A DNA stretch of 42,782 nt from Cytophagales bacterium (GTDB taxonomy: Bacteria > Bacteroidota > Bacteroidia > Cytophagales > Cyclobacteriaceae), in assembly GCA_022360055.1 (NCBI GenBank), contig JAKSDO010000154.1, positions 1 through 42,782 on the forward strand, given 5' to 3'. The notes under the pieces were generated by a model that did no database searches, had not been told where the DNA came from, and saw only the letters and a list, made by a program, of their open reading frames with translations. Each line of letters starts with the position of its first letter. Within the stretch, counting starts at the first letter, position 1. Of the stretch, positions 1 to 8,825 are shown in pieces. The position numbers and the translations under genes were made by a program.

Positions 1-480
1 AAGATATTGGAGGCGAATATGCTTCATCTCTCCAAAATCTTCGGCCAATACCCGCACACCCCATCTGTTTTCCTCCCTGTATGGCCCGTAATTTGTCAAT
101 TCAAGGTTTTGCACATTCCAGAATTCCACATTTTTCAGCAACAATGCCTCCTGAAATTTTCCTTCGGCATCTATTCTCGGTTTTGCGCCTTCCCCATAAT
201 TGTTTATGGAAATTGGCCGTTCTGAGGTGCCGGAACCCTTTAAAACCAATTGGCCCTTATAGCTGGTTCCGGATTTAAAAAAGAGCTCGTCGCCGGGTTT
301 AAAAACCGTTTTATTTACCTGATCCAAGCTCGCCCATGGTGTTTCCGGAGATTGCCCGGAATTGGTATCTTTTCCATTTGTGGCATCTACATAAAACGTT
401 CGTTTTTCATCCCGAACATCTTGCATGTTCGAGCAGGAATTGAGAACCGTGATAACAATAAGGACATATAGATTTTTCAT
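1..480 (-). CDS. Parallel beta-helix repeat lipoprotein, 5' part only (runs off the left edge)
   Basis: Reading the minus strand from the ATG at 480 gives 160 uninterrupted codons that continue past base 1. The N-terminus (MKNLYVLIVITVLNSC) is a lipoprotein signal with the lipidated Cys at residue 16, so the protein is probably membrane-anchored. It is followed by a segment typical of secreted right-handed beta-helix proteins: FYVDATNGKDTNSGQSPETP, then W-A-S-L, and then repeated hydrophobic rungs such as ISINNYGEGAKPRIDAEG and LLLKNVEFWNVQNLELTNYG. Polysaccharide lyases and some glycosidases share this opening. The active-site part is beyond the window, so lyase versus hydrolase cannot be decided. 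It lies downstream of the fucosidase on the same strand and probably belongs to the same utilisation locus. I am confident of the frame and fold, not of the activity. Confidence 0.8.
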   Translation of the reverse strand, partial: MKNLYVLIVITVLNSCSNMQDVRDEKRTFYVDATNGKDTNSGQSPETPWASLDQVNKTVFKPGDELFFKSGTSYKGQLVLKGSGTSERPISINNYGEGAKPRIDAEGKFQEALLLKNVEFWNVQNLELTNYGPYREENRWGVRVLAEDFGEMKHIRLQYL

Positions 481-691
481 AATTATTAGTTAGCTGGATT
501 TGTTACTCAAATTGTCTATTGATGTTACACAAGTATCATTCCCGGGCTCAACCCAGTCCCTTGAAAAGGAATCAACCGGGTTTCACAGGTTTGACAGACT
601 TCCCCCGAAGTATCAAAGGGGAGGCATTGGACCTTTGCAAAAGATATGGGTAACATCGGTAATTTAGTATTCGTGATGGATTTGCTGAAAA

Positions 692-2062
692 TTAATATTT
701 GACCACAATTACCGTATTAATTTCATCCACAGGTTCATCGGGTACATGAATCATAATACCTTCCGGATGTATGTCGAATTTTAAAGGTTGTTTTTCCTTA
801 TCCGCCAGGAAATAAACGGTTTTTACGTTCTCTTTAAAATCATTCAGGTACACCCTGTTATCCTCGGGATATTTAAAAATGTGTAAATAGTATGTGCCTG
901 GTTTTCTGGTGATCATTTCAACATCAGGGTTCCACCGAACCGATACCCTACTGCTGGTTGTGTTATAAATTGCCTCACCATTCATCTGCATCCACTTACC
1001 CACACCCTTTAAAATTTCTTTTGATTTTTCCGGGAACTCACCAAGAGCCGTCGGACCGATGTTCAACAAGTAATTCCCGCCTTTGGAAGCGATGTCACAA
1101 ATATTATAAATGACTTCATCCGTACGCTTCCAATTATTGTCGTTCTTATTGTATCCCCAATGATTGTTGAGCGTCATACAGACCTCAAAGGCTTGTTTCT
1201 GCACGCCATCGGGAATTTCCTGCTCAGGCGTTCCGTAATCTGCTCCGATGCCTCCGAGTCTGTTGTTAATGAGGCAGGAAGGCTGCCATTTATGAATGGA
1301 ATCGACGAGTTGTTTCGCCATAGCTCTGTTTTCCGTCTGACCCGGATTAAGGGCGGAACCGTACCAGTCAAACCAAATAATACCTACCGGACCATAGTTG
1401 GTAAGTAATTCCTTTACCTGATCCTGCATATAGGAAAAGTATTTCCGGTAGTCAGGTTTGTTCTTTTCCGGGAATCCTAAAAATCCGTCCGGATGTGCTT
1501 TGGAAAAATAGGTGTATTCGATCGGATAATTCTCATGATGCCAATCCTTGACAGAATAGTAAAAGCAAAGTTTTATTCCTTGTCTTCTGCACTCGGCAGC
1601 CAGCTCTTTCATCGGATCCTTTTTGTAAGGTGTCGCATCTACAATATCATAATCAGTCAGTTTCGAATCATACATGCAGAAGCCTTCATGGTGCTTTGAG
1701 GTGATCACAATGTATTTCATCCCGGCATTTTTAGCAACAGATACCCATTCTTCGGCATTGAAATTCGACGGATTAAATTGAGAAGCAAATTTTTCATACA
1801 CCGCTCCCGGAATGCCGGCCCCATATTGAATCCACTCTCCGTACCCGGTTTTGCCTTCCCATGCTCCTGCAGGCACCGCATAAAGCCCCCAATGAATAAA
1901 GAGGCCAAACTTTGCCTCATGAAACCAATCCAGTTTGTTGTTTGACTCACCGGGCGCCTTGTTTTCTTTTATATCTCGCGCATCGGATTTGCAGGGTAAA
2001 ATGCTAATTATGCTCCAGAGTATGAGTAAAGAAGCACTTAAAGAGTGTTTTCTCGTTTCCAT
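692..2062 (-). CDS. GH29 alpha-L-fucosidase, exported
   Basis: A 456-residue protein with an N-terminal hydrophobic signal segment (residues about 8-23). It carries the GH29 landmarks in order: LFIHWG near residue 55, SKHHEGF near 122-128, FYYSVKDWH near 167-175, and IIWFDWYG near 228-235. Asp232 of that last motif is the expected catalytic nucleophile of the family. AFEVCMTLNNHWGY near 291-304 and KGGNYLLNIGP near 327-337 are also typical. Length and order fit a complete catalytic domain plus a small C-terminal beta domain. GH29 enzymes remove terminal alpha-L-fucose with retention of configuration; the acid/base Glu was not assigned. The ATG at 2062 gives the signal sequence directly. The gene follows SusD of locus 1 on the same strand, after a hairpin and a T9SS relic. 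It probably acts in the periplasm on imported fucosylated oligosaccharides. The linkage specificity is unknown. Confidence 0.92.
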   Translation of the reverse strand: METRKHSLSASLLILWSIISILPCKSDARDIKENKAPGESNNKLDWFHEAKFGLFIHWGLYAVPAGAWEGKTGYGEWIQYGAGIPGAVYEKFASQFNPSNFNAEEWVSVAKNAGMKYIVITSKHHEGFCMYDSKLTDYDIVDATPYKKDPMKELAAECRRQGIKLCFYYSVKDWHHENYPIEYTYFSKAHPDGFLGFPEKNKPDYRKYFSYMQDQVKELLTNYGPVGIIWFDWYGSALNPGQTENRAMAKQLVDSIHKWQPSCLINNRLGGIGADYGTPEQEIPDGVQKQAFEVCMTLNNHWGYNKNDNNWKRTDEVIYNICDIASKGGNYLLNIGPTALGEFPEKSKEILKGVGKWMQMNGEAIYNTTSSRVSVRWNPDVEMITRKPGTYYLHIFKYPEDNRVYLNDFKENVKTVYFLADKEKQPLKFDIHPEGIMIHVPDEPVDEINTVIVVKY

Positions 2063-2111
2063 AATTTACAGGTTGATTGTTTTAAAAACTTGTGGGTCAT
2101 TTTGCCAAAAA

Positions 2112-2405
2112 TCATAGAATGGTTTTAAATGTTCGATCAATATTTGCAGACTTCACCCGGATCAATTAATTGCCTTTGGAAATAGCTCCCAAGTCCATTG
2201 AAATTTGATTTCCGGCCGGCGCATAGTCGCGCTCTTGCAATACCCGACCGAACATATCCATAACGGAGATGCTCAGCTTCTGCCCCTTAAGATCTCCTCC
2301 AAATTTTATATTGATCTGATTGTCCGGGGCAGGATTGGGGTAAAGATCAATTTTAGCAGGCACAAGATGTTCGCACCGGCTGGGATTGACAGACTGAGTA
2401 AAAAT
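2112..2405 (-). pseudogene. Orphan T9SS type A C-terminal sorting domain with a nonsense codon
   Basis: The minus strand encodes a recognisable Por-secretion-type sorting domain: IDLYPNPAPDNQINIKFGG, then LSISVMDMFGRVLQERDY and ISMDLGAISKGN, followed by TAA at 2168-2166. The same frame continues past the stop as LIRVKSANIDRTFKTIL and ends at a TGA (2114-2112). The family consensus has G-x-Y followed by a hydrophobic strand here, so the TAA most simply replaces a Tyr codon (TAT or TAC). Upstream the frame is open only to a TGA at 2408-2406 and has no ATG, so the cargo part of the protein is missing. This is therefore the 3' stub of a once larger secreted protein, cut at its 5' side and carrying a point stop. 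It lies between the susD hairpin and the fucosidase gene. Confidence 0.8.
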
Positions 2406-2465
2406 TCAAAAAAATAATTGAAAAAGCTATGAGACATCTGATCACGAGAACGACTAATACCAAGC

Positions 2466-2493
2466 GAAAGAACCCCTATGCCGGGGTTCTTTC
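2466..2493 (-). terminator. Terminator-like hairpin after susD of locus 1
   Basis: A perfect 11-bp stem (GAAAGAACCCC pairing with GGGGTTCTTTC) with a 6-nt loop lies 17 nt past the susD stop codon. Neither side has a long T-run, so it may terminate weakly, or serve to protect the 3' end of the susCD transcript and lower expression of the downstream fucosidase. Confidence 0.55.
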
Positions 2494-2510
2494 ATTTGAT
2501 TTCCAAAAAC

Positions 2511-4073
2511 TTAATAATTTGGATTCTGCTTAATCTTTTCAGGATTCGAATCTATAGCAGATTGAGGAACAGGCCACAAATAATTTTTGGCAGGATCAAA
2601 AACTCTGTTCTGCAGCTCGGGAATGCTTGGAATTACATCTTCTGCCGTTCCCCATCGAATCAGATCATAGTACCTGGTCCCTTCCATTACAAATTCGATT
2701 CTTCGTTCATGGCGGATTTCATCCCGCATCTGTTCTTTGGACAATCCCGCAGGAAAATCCGGCATGTTGGATCTATTCCTCACTTTATTTACAGCTTCGT
2801 AAACAGAAGCATCCGGCCCAACTGCTTCATTTTGGGCTTCGGCATACATCAATAAGATATCCGCATATCGAAGAAGTATAAAATCAATTCCGGTATCGCC
2901 ATTATTCATCGTTTCTTCATTACACCATTTTTTACAGATGAGATTAGCCGCATATTCCTGGTCCGGGGCTGCTCCGTTATAAAAGAAATTCCGTTCTTCC
3001 ATCACATTTCCTGCCCATGTATCGCCCATCCTTAAAAACGTCCAGGCGAGTCTCGGATCACGGTTTTCATAAATATTGTCCGGATCGTACAGCGGCGAAT
3101 CCTGGATAGAAAGGCCATCCGTCATGTAATAATCATCAACCAATTTCCTGGTATACTGCATGGAATTCCATCCTCCACTTGTAATACCCGGGAAGTTAGG
3201 TGGTGCGTAATGTACCTGGAAATAGCTCCCCTCGCCGGCGCCGTCACCCACAGCCTGAAAGCTGAATACAATCTCCTTGCTTGATTCATTCGTTCCGTTA
3301 AACAAACTTTCGTAATCCGGGTCGAGTAAGACGGCATCGCCTTCCATATCAATCACCTGCTTCAATGTGGCGGCGGCTTCGTCAAACATTCCATTGAACA
3401 AATAAAATTTGCCAATATATCCCAATGCTGCCTGTTTCGACGGTCTTCCGATCTCACCCCTGTTGGGGGTAGTCTCAAGATTATCGGCGGCAAATTGCAT
3501 ATCCTTCATGATCTCGGCAAATACCTGATCCTTAGGAACCCGGCCTAATTCCAGCGCTTCTTCGGGTGTCAAAACACTCAATACCAGTGGAATATCTCCA
3601 TATACATTCATCATCTCAAAATGTATGAACCCACGCAGGAACCGAAGCTCTGCTATCCACTTTTGGGCATTGGCTTCTTCAAGTCCGGGAACGCCTTCAT
3701 CGATCAATTTTAGCATTTGATTTACCCTGGTTAAGGCCTGGTAGCCGAAATTCCATTTCCACGCGACAATTCCACCGGAGGTCGGAGTCATTGTGCCGTC
3801 GCCGACAGCGGGGAATCCGTATTCCCAGGGACAACATATGGTGGCATTATCCGTAGCTCCGTCAAAGTGTGGCTGGATGTGAATCAGGGATCCTCCCCAC
3901 CACGAACCCTGGAAGGCATTATAAACTCCATTGATTCCAAACACGAGTTCATCTTCATTGTTGAAAAAATTCTCAACACTACCTGATCCGGGATCGGACT
4001 TCTCAAGAAAATCCGAATCACATGCCAGAATCAGGGTAATTGTAAATGCTATTATAAAACTTGTCTTTTTCAT
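2511..4073 (-). CDS. SusD/RagB-family substrate-binding lipoprotein, locus 1
   Basis: A 520-residue outer-membrane lipoprotein. The signal peptide ends in LILAC, giving lipidated Cys18. The N-terminal SusD-like helical segment (FLEKSDPGSGSVENFF, then INGVYNAF) and the TPR-like middle region follow. The C-terminal SusD/RagB domain ends in the usual IRHERRIEFVMEGTRYYDLI, RWG and NYLWPVPQ signature. SusD proteins sit on the cell surface over a SusC channel, bind glycans and act as the lid of the transporter. The gene starts 36 nt after the susC stop, the standard susC-susD pairing, and is followed by a strong hairpin. The ligand cannot be read from sequence. The neighbouring fucosidase and beta-helix gene suggest a fucose-containing polysaccharide, which is inference. 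Confidence 0.95.
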   Translation of the reverse strand: MKKTSFIIAFTITLILACDSDFLEKSDPGSGSVENFFNNEDELVFGINGVYNAFQGSWWGGSLIHIQPHFDGATDNATICCPWEYGFPAVGDGTMTPTSGGIVAWKWNFGYQALTRVNQMLKLIDEGVPGLEEANAQKWIAELRFLRGFIHFEMMNVYGDIPLVLSVLTPEEALELGRVPKDQVFAEIMKDMQFAADNLETTPNRGEIGRPSKQAALGYIGKFYLFNGMFDEAAATLKQVIDMEGDAVLLDPDYESLFNGTNESSKEIVFSFQAVGDGAGEGSYFQVHYAPPNFPGITSGGWNSMQYTRKLVDDYYMTDGLSIQDSPLYDPDNIYENRDPRLAWTFLRMGDTWAGNVMEERNFFYNGAAPDQEYAANLICKKWCNEETMNNGDTGIDFILLRYADILLMYAEAQNEAVGPDASVYEAVNKVRNRSNMPDFPAGLSKEQMRDEIRHERRIEFVMEGTRYYDLIRWGTAEDVIPSIPELQNRVFDPAKNYLWPVPQSAIDSNPEKIKQNPNY

Positions 4074-4109
4074 TTTTCTCTGGTTTACTACAACTAATTC
4101 AAACCTCCT

Positions 4110-7100
4110 TTAAAATCTCAGGTTAGCACCTATTGAAATAATCCTGATATTCGGGAATCCCGTTGCTCCCCTGTCAGCTCCTGCCGGACGTTCAGGATCG
4201 AAATATGGGAAATCAGTAACGGTAAACAGATTACTGCCATTAAGATAAACTCTCGCCCTGCTAAAGAATATGTTGTCGACATTGAAATTATATCCCAACT
4301 GCAAATTCTTTAACCTAAAGTACGACCGGTCATAAACGAAGAAGGAGTTTGCCATTTTATTGCTCGGCCCCGTAGAGAAATAAAGCCTTGGCATGGAAGC
4401 TCCCGGATTACCGGGCGTCCATCTGTCTTCCCAACGGGCTGGCAAACCGGCATTATTAAAGAAAGGATCAGACAGTTCCTCACTGCCGTAAGCATGGAAA
4501 TCGGCAGCTCCCTGGAATATACCTGCCAGATCGAACCCTTTCCACTCCAGGCTAAATGTGATCCCATAGGTCCAGACCGGGTTTTCCTGGCCCAGGACCA
4601 CACGGTCGTCGGCATCGATGTCCCCATCGCCGTCGGCATCGGCAAATCTCAAATCCCCGGGTCCGAAATTGGGATCAAGCGTAGAATGGTCCGGAGTATT
4701 CGGGTCGTCAATCTCCTCCTGCGACTGGAAAATACCGATCGCCTTTAACCCGTAGAAGGAATTTATTGGCGCTCCCGGCGTCAGAATTCTTCTACCCGTT
4801 ATGAGACGGTCAACTTCTCCGGACGGAATATTCGGATTCAACGTCTTTACTTCATTGGTTACATGAGAGACGTTGCCGCCAACCGAGAATTTAAATTCAC
4901 CGATGGTCTGATCGTAGTTTACAAGTAATTCCCAGCCCCGGTTTTCTACCGTTGAGGCATTGGTGATCTGTTCGGTATAACCCGTCAGGGCTGAGATCGG
5001 CACATCAAAAAGAGTATCTTCCGTAGTTCTGATATAATAATCCGCCTCAATACTCAGGTTATTAAAAATACCCAGGTCGATTCCGATATCCGTCATGGTC
5101 GAAGTTTCCCAGGTAAGATCTTCGTTGCCAAGCGAAGTTTGAGCTACACCCGAAACAACTGTTCCGCCGAAATTATACGGTTGGTTCAGGCTCAGCGTTC
5201 TTGCATACGGGAAATTTCCAGCAATATCTTCAGTATTTTGATTACCTAGCTGGCCCCAGGAAGCTCTCAATTTCAGAAAATCAATGGCATTAACACCTGC
5301 AAAAAAGTTCTCATTGGAAATGATCCAACCGGCTGAGAAAGAAGGGAATGTACCCCATTTATCTTTGGAGAATCGCGAGCTTCCATCCAGTCTCACATTT
5401 GCTTCGAATAAGTAACGATCTTTATAATCGTAATTGATCCGACCAAAATAAGATCGCAGGGCCCAGGTGGTTTCAGAACCGGAATTAGTTGCGGTAGAAG
5501 CCAGACCTACATCCAGTACCTGTACCGAGTTTGAAAGATGGCCCTGGCGCGCTGCGCTAAACCAGCTTGAATTATGCTCTTCCTGGTTAAAACCCGCCAA
5601 AACTTTAAGCCCGTGATCGTTAAACCGCTTTTCATAGGTGCCCGTAAGCCATACGGTCGTATTGAGCCCTTCCCAATTATACCGGGAACTTCGCCGCACG
5701 GGATTCATGATACGTTCTTCTCCTGTGACCCAGTCATAGAGGCTTACCTGTGCATTGAACTCCTTATTATTCCTGTTGCGATAATTCACACCCAAGGTAC
5801 CGTTGAATACCAATCCCTGAACCGGTTCATATTCAAGATATGCATTTCCCAAAATCTCGTACGTTAGAGAATTGAATGAAAATGCTTCGGCTTCAGGCAA
5901 TGGATTTCCACGGGAATTATTTCCAAATTCCGGGTTTTGTGCCGCATAACGGCCCTGGTCATCATAGGGCGGTGAAGTCGGAAGCGCCTGAATCGCGTGC
6001 GTAAATAAAGAGCTAAGACTGGAAAGGTCATCGTACGGAGAATTACGGTCTCCCCGGGTAAGGGAAATACTGGTCCCAAGCTTGAATTTTTCACTTACTT
6101 TGGAATCTAGGTTCAGCCTCGTGTTTAACCGCTTAAAGTCGCTGCTGATCATCACACCTTCCTGATCCAGGTATCCGAAGGAAAGCCGGTAATTGGTGTT
6201 TTCCGATCCTCCGCTTACGCCGAGCGTATGTTGTTGAATCGGAGCGGGATCGAATATGAGGTCCAACCAATCCGTACTGATTTTTTCTCTGTTCTGCCTG
6301 AATCCTTCGATTTGTTCGTCGGAGAAATAAACCGGAGAACCGAAATTAGTGAGCGATTCATTTCTTAGCTCGGCAAACCGGACAGCGTCCGTAACCATAT
6401 CCGGAAGTAGCGTGGCATCGGATACGCCTACATATCCGTCATAAATGAACGTCGGCTTTTTATTCCTGGCGCCTCTTTTTGTCGTAATCAACACCACGCC
6501 GTTAGCAGCTCTGGAACCGTAAATTGCTGATGAGGCGGCATCTTTTAATACGGTAATGGTCTCGATATCCTGCGGATTGATATTGTCCATCGGCGCTTCG
6601 ATCCCATCTACCAGAATGAGCGGATTCGCATCATTTAGCGTGCCGACACCACGTATCCGGATCAATACATCATCCCGTCCGGGCTGGCCGGAATTTTGAT
6701 TTATAAAGACGCCGGTAGTGGTTCCCTGGAGTGCGGTTGAAACACTCGTTATTGGCCTGTTCTCGATCAGATTTGCATTTACGGTGGATATGGCGCCGGT
6801 AAGATTTTCTTTTTTCTGAGTGCCGTAACCGACTACTACAATTTCGTCCAACGCTGTAATGTCCACCTCCAATACCACATCAATGATCGACTGATTTCCT
6901 ACTTCGACCTCCTCCGTAAGATAACCGACCGAACTGAATACCAGAATGGCATTTTCCGGAACATTAATGCTGTAAGCTCCGTTAATGTCGGTGATCGATC
7001 CGATCGAAGTGCCCTTAACGACCACATTTACACCCGGCATACCCCCTTCGTCCGATGAGGTAACGTTACCAGTAATGGTTCGCTCCTGTAAAAATGATTC

Positions 7101-7493
7101 TTCCGGAATTGTCAACTGGACGCCTTCGCTTCCGGCTTTTGCAACATAAATGGTATGATTCACCCTTTTGAAGGAAATTTTGCCTTCCTGCGCAAGCGAA
7201 AGCAATAGTTCATCAAGCGGTTCATCTCTGTATTCATTGTTGATCTTTACATTTTTCTTGATTGCACTCTTTTTATAGGCAAATTTGAATGAAGTTTGAG
7301 ACTCAATTTCTTTAAATGCTTCTTCTATACTAGCATTGTCTAAATCGAAGGATACCTGAATATCATGTAACCTGTTTGCTTGCCCAAATCCATCACTTGC
7401 CAAAATAATAGTAAAAAGCATGCACTGTATGATAAATCCGTACCCAACATACTTTGACATAATTAGGATTTTTTTTAGTAGTTTCACATTCAT
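4110..7493 (-). CDS. SusC/RagA-family TonB-dependent receptor with STN signalling domain, locus 1
   Basis: A 1127-residue outer-membrane transporter. After a signal peptide (to about residue 38, FGQ-A) come an STN (secretin/TonB N-terminal) domain at about 47-117, a carboxypeptidase-regulatory-like beta-sandwich at about 138-222, a TonB-box-like LDEIVVVGYGTQKKE near 215, the plug at about 228-340 (IRIRGVGTLNDANPLILVDG, then IYGSRAANGVVLITTKRG), and the beta-barrel, which ends in aromatic F (ISIGANLRF). The STN domain is the feature that separates signalling receptors from plain ones. It is expected to contact the FecR protein encoded just upstream. The gene is preceded by two hairpins (7542-7595) that separate it from fecR, so it probably has its own sigma-dependent promoter, although I could not recognise the promoter. 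Confidence 0.96.
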   Translation of the reverse strand: MNVKLLKKILIMSKYVGYGFIIQCMLFTIILASDGFGQANRLHDIQVSFDLDNASIEEAFKEIESQTSFKFAYKKSAIKKNVKINNEYRDEPLDELLLSLAQEGKISFKRVNHTIYVAKAGSEGVQLTIPEESFLQERTITGNVTSSDEGGMPGVNVVVKGTSIGSITDINGAYSINVPENAILVFSSVGYLTEEVEVGNQSIIDVVLEVDITALDEIVVVGYGTQKKENLTGAISTVNANLIENRPITSVSTALQGTTTGVFINQNSGQPGRDDVLIRIRGVGTLNDANPLILVDGIEAPMDNINPQDIETITVLKDAASSAIYGSRAANGVVLITTKRGARNKKPTFIYDGYVGVSDATLLPDMVTDAVRFAELRNESLTNFGSPVYFSDEQIEGFRQNREKISTDWLDLIFDPAPIQQHTLGVSGGSENTNYRLSFGYLDQEGVMISSDFKRLNTRLNLDSKVSEKFKLGTSISLTRGDRNSPYDDLSSLSSLFTHAIQALPTSPPYDDQGRYAAQNPEFGNNSRGNPLPEAEAFSFNSLTYEILGNAYLEYEPVQGLVFNGTLGVNYRNRNNKEFNAQVSLYDWVTGEERIMNPVRRSSRYNWEGLNTTVWLTGTYEKRFNDHGLKVLAGFNQEEHNSSWFSAARQGHLSNSVQVLDVGLASTATNSGSETTWALRSYFGRINYDYKDRYLFEANVRLDGSSRFSKDKWGTFPSFSAGWIISNENFFAGVNAIDFLKLRASWGQLGNQNTEDIAGNFPYARTLSLNQPYNFGGTVVSGVAQTSLGNEDLTWETSTMTDIGIDLGIFNNLSIEADYYIRTTEDTLFDVPISALTGYTEQITNASTVENRGWELLVNYDQTIGEFKFSVGGNVSHVTNEVKTLNPNIPSGEVDRLITGRRILTPGAPINSFYGLKAIGIFQSQEEIDDPNTPDHSTLDPNFGPGDLRFADADGDGDIDADDRVVLGQENPVWTYGITFSLEWKGFDLAGIFQGAADFHAYGSEELSDPFFNNAGLPARWEDRWTPGNPGASMPRLYFSTGPSNKMANSFFVYDRSYFRLKNLQLGYNFNVDNIFFSRARVYLNGSNLFTVTDFPYFDPERPAGADRGATGFPNIRIISIGANLRF

Positions 7494-7541
7494 AATTATT
7501 TGTGTTAGTTTAACATTCGTTGTAAGGCATGAATAATTTAG

Positions 7542-7603
7542 CTGATCGATGATCAGTTTTTTTTTAAGTCAGTTATCCCGCCAGATAACTGACTTTTCTT
7601 TTT
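7542..7603 (+). terminator. Two back-to-back hairpins with T-runs between fecR and susC (plus-strand sense)
   Basis: On the plus strand, a 6-bp stem CTGATC/GATCAG (7542-7556) is followed directly by nine T. A perfect 12-bp stem AAGTCAGTTATC/GATAACTGACTT (7566-7577 with 7584-7595) is then followed by TTCTTTTT. Both have the intrinsic-terminator form in the plus direction, opposite to the flanking genes. Read in the minus direction the tails are A-rich, so there they would act only as mRNA structure between fecR and susC. They could block antisense transcription into fecR. Confidence 0.5.
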
Positions 7604-7634
7604 AGGAAGTGTCGAGCTTTTTCATAGTGTATAG

Positions 7635-8696
7635 TTATTTTATAATTATATTCTTACCATTTATCTGATAATCAAAATCATACGTAAAGCTTAGCCCGTT
7701 TAAGACAAGATCAAGGGGTTCGTTTGTAAACTGACCTGAAAAGTCTTTTTTCCTGTCAATACTTCTGTGAATGATGATGTTTACACCATACCAATTTTCG
7801 AGTTTTTGTACGATCTCATTAAAATCGGAGTTTTTAAAATAGAGCGTACCATCTTTCCAGGCAAACCTCATGCGGTAGTCAAACGGCCTCAATTCAAATT
7901 CATCCTCCTGAAATGAGACCATCTGTTCTTCCCGGAGCTCTATTTTTTTTATTTCATTCCGATCCGAAACATGTGCAACTTCCACTTTTCCCGTCAGGAC
8001 GGAAACCTCGATCGCATTTATATCGGGATCTTTATTAACCGCGAAGGAAGTACCGAGTACCCTTGTGTAGAATTGATCCGATTCGACAATGAATGGCCGG
8101 TCTTTGTCTTCCGACACATCAAAGAAGGCCTCTCCGTGCAAGGTCAACCGGCGCTCTTCTTCAGAAAAAGAACTGGGATATTCTATGCGACTGTTGGAAT
8201 TTAAAACCACGACGGAGTTATCGGGAAGTCTCATAGTCATCTTCTCCCCCTTAGAAGTCTCTTTAGTTATGGGTTCAACAATCCGGGCTATATCTGAAGT
8301 TACCTTATGTCGATTTACGAACCAAGAAATACCAAGAAAAGAAATCACAAATATCACAGCAGCGACTTTGATAAACCCGGAATCAATATGTAAAGGGCCC
8401 CAGTTTATTCCGGGTTTAGCTATGACTCCTGACCGGGTACTGTCATTCAGGATGTTATCAAACATCGAATCGATTTCTTCAGCGCTTAACTGATCCTGGG
8501 GCGAAGACGATTTGAGCGAGAGAATAATCTCTTTTGCATTTAGAACGGTTGAATACTTTTCCGGATTGTTATTTATAAAAGAAGTCCAGAAAAAATCAGA
8601 CTCTTTGCTCGGGTTAATCACCCAGCTTCGGAAAAACTCATCCGTCAAAAAATCATCTAATTTGTAGTTTGAGTACTTCATGAACAATGTATCCAT
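7635..8696 (-). CDS. FecR-family anti-sigma factor, locus 1
   Basis: A single-pass inner-membrane regulator of about 353 residues from the ATG at 8696; a TTG at 8711 or an ATG at 8681 are alternative starts. An N-terminal cytoplasmic region should bind the sigma factor. One transmembrane helix follows (about residues 109-127, VAAVIFVISFLGISWFV). The periplasmic FecR domain has the typical core: VVLNSNSRIEYPSSF, then LTLHGEAFFDVSEDKDRPF and VLGTSFAV. The C-terminal DUF4974-like module (FAWKDGTLYFKNSDFNEIV and LENWYGVNIII) is an STN-like fold that should contact the receptor STN domain. It lies between the ECF sigma gene and the STN-bearing susC, the usual order for an inducible SusCD locus. 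It holds the sigma factor inactive until substrate reaches the receptor. Confidence 0.93.
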   Translation of the reverse strand: MDTLFMKYSNYKLDDFLTDEFFRSWVINPSKESDFFWTSFINNNPEKYSTVLNAKEIILSLKSSSPQDQLSAEEIDSMFDNILNDSTRSGVIAKPGINWGPLHIDSGFIKVAAVIFVISFLGISWFVNRHKVTSDIARIVEPITKETSKGEKMTMRLPDNSVVVLNSNSRIEYPSSFSEEERRLTLHGEAFFDVSEDKDRPFIVESDQFYTRVLGTSFAVNKDPDINAIEVSVLTGKVEVAHVSDRNEIKKIELREEQMVSFQEDEFELRPFDYRMRFAWKDGTLYFKNSDFNEIVQKLENWYGVNIIIHRSIDRKKDFSGQFTNEPLDLVLNGLSFTYDFDYQINGKNIIIK

Positions 8697-8825
8697 TATT
8701 ACATTGTTCAAATTCCTTAAATGACATCGGTTTTTTAAAAAAACTTTTCAGATTTTTTTGAAATATCGTTGTAGGGGGTAAAAGTAGGCGGGTAAAAACA
8801 GTCGTGCGGGAGATCCGAAGGTGAT

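Noticed and set aside
592-637. C-run/G-run hairpin after the fucosidase gene
   Set aside because: The stem is imperfect, with a G-T pair and a long loop, and has no T-run on either strand, so it is too weak to call a terminator.
2478-2855. 125-codon plus-strand frame
   Set aside because: It is antisense to the C-terminal signature of the locus-1 SusD gene.
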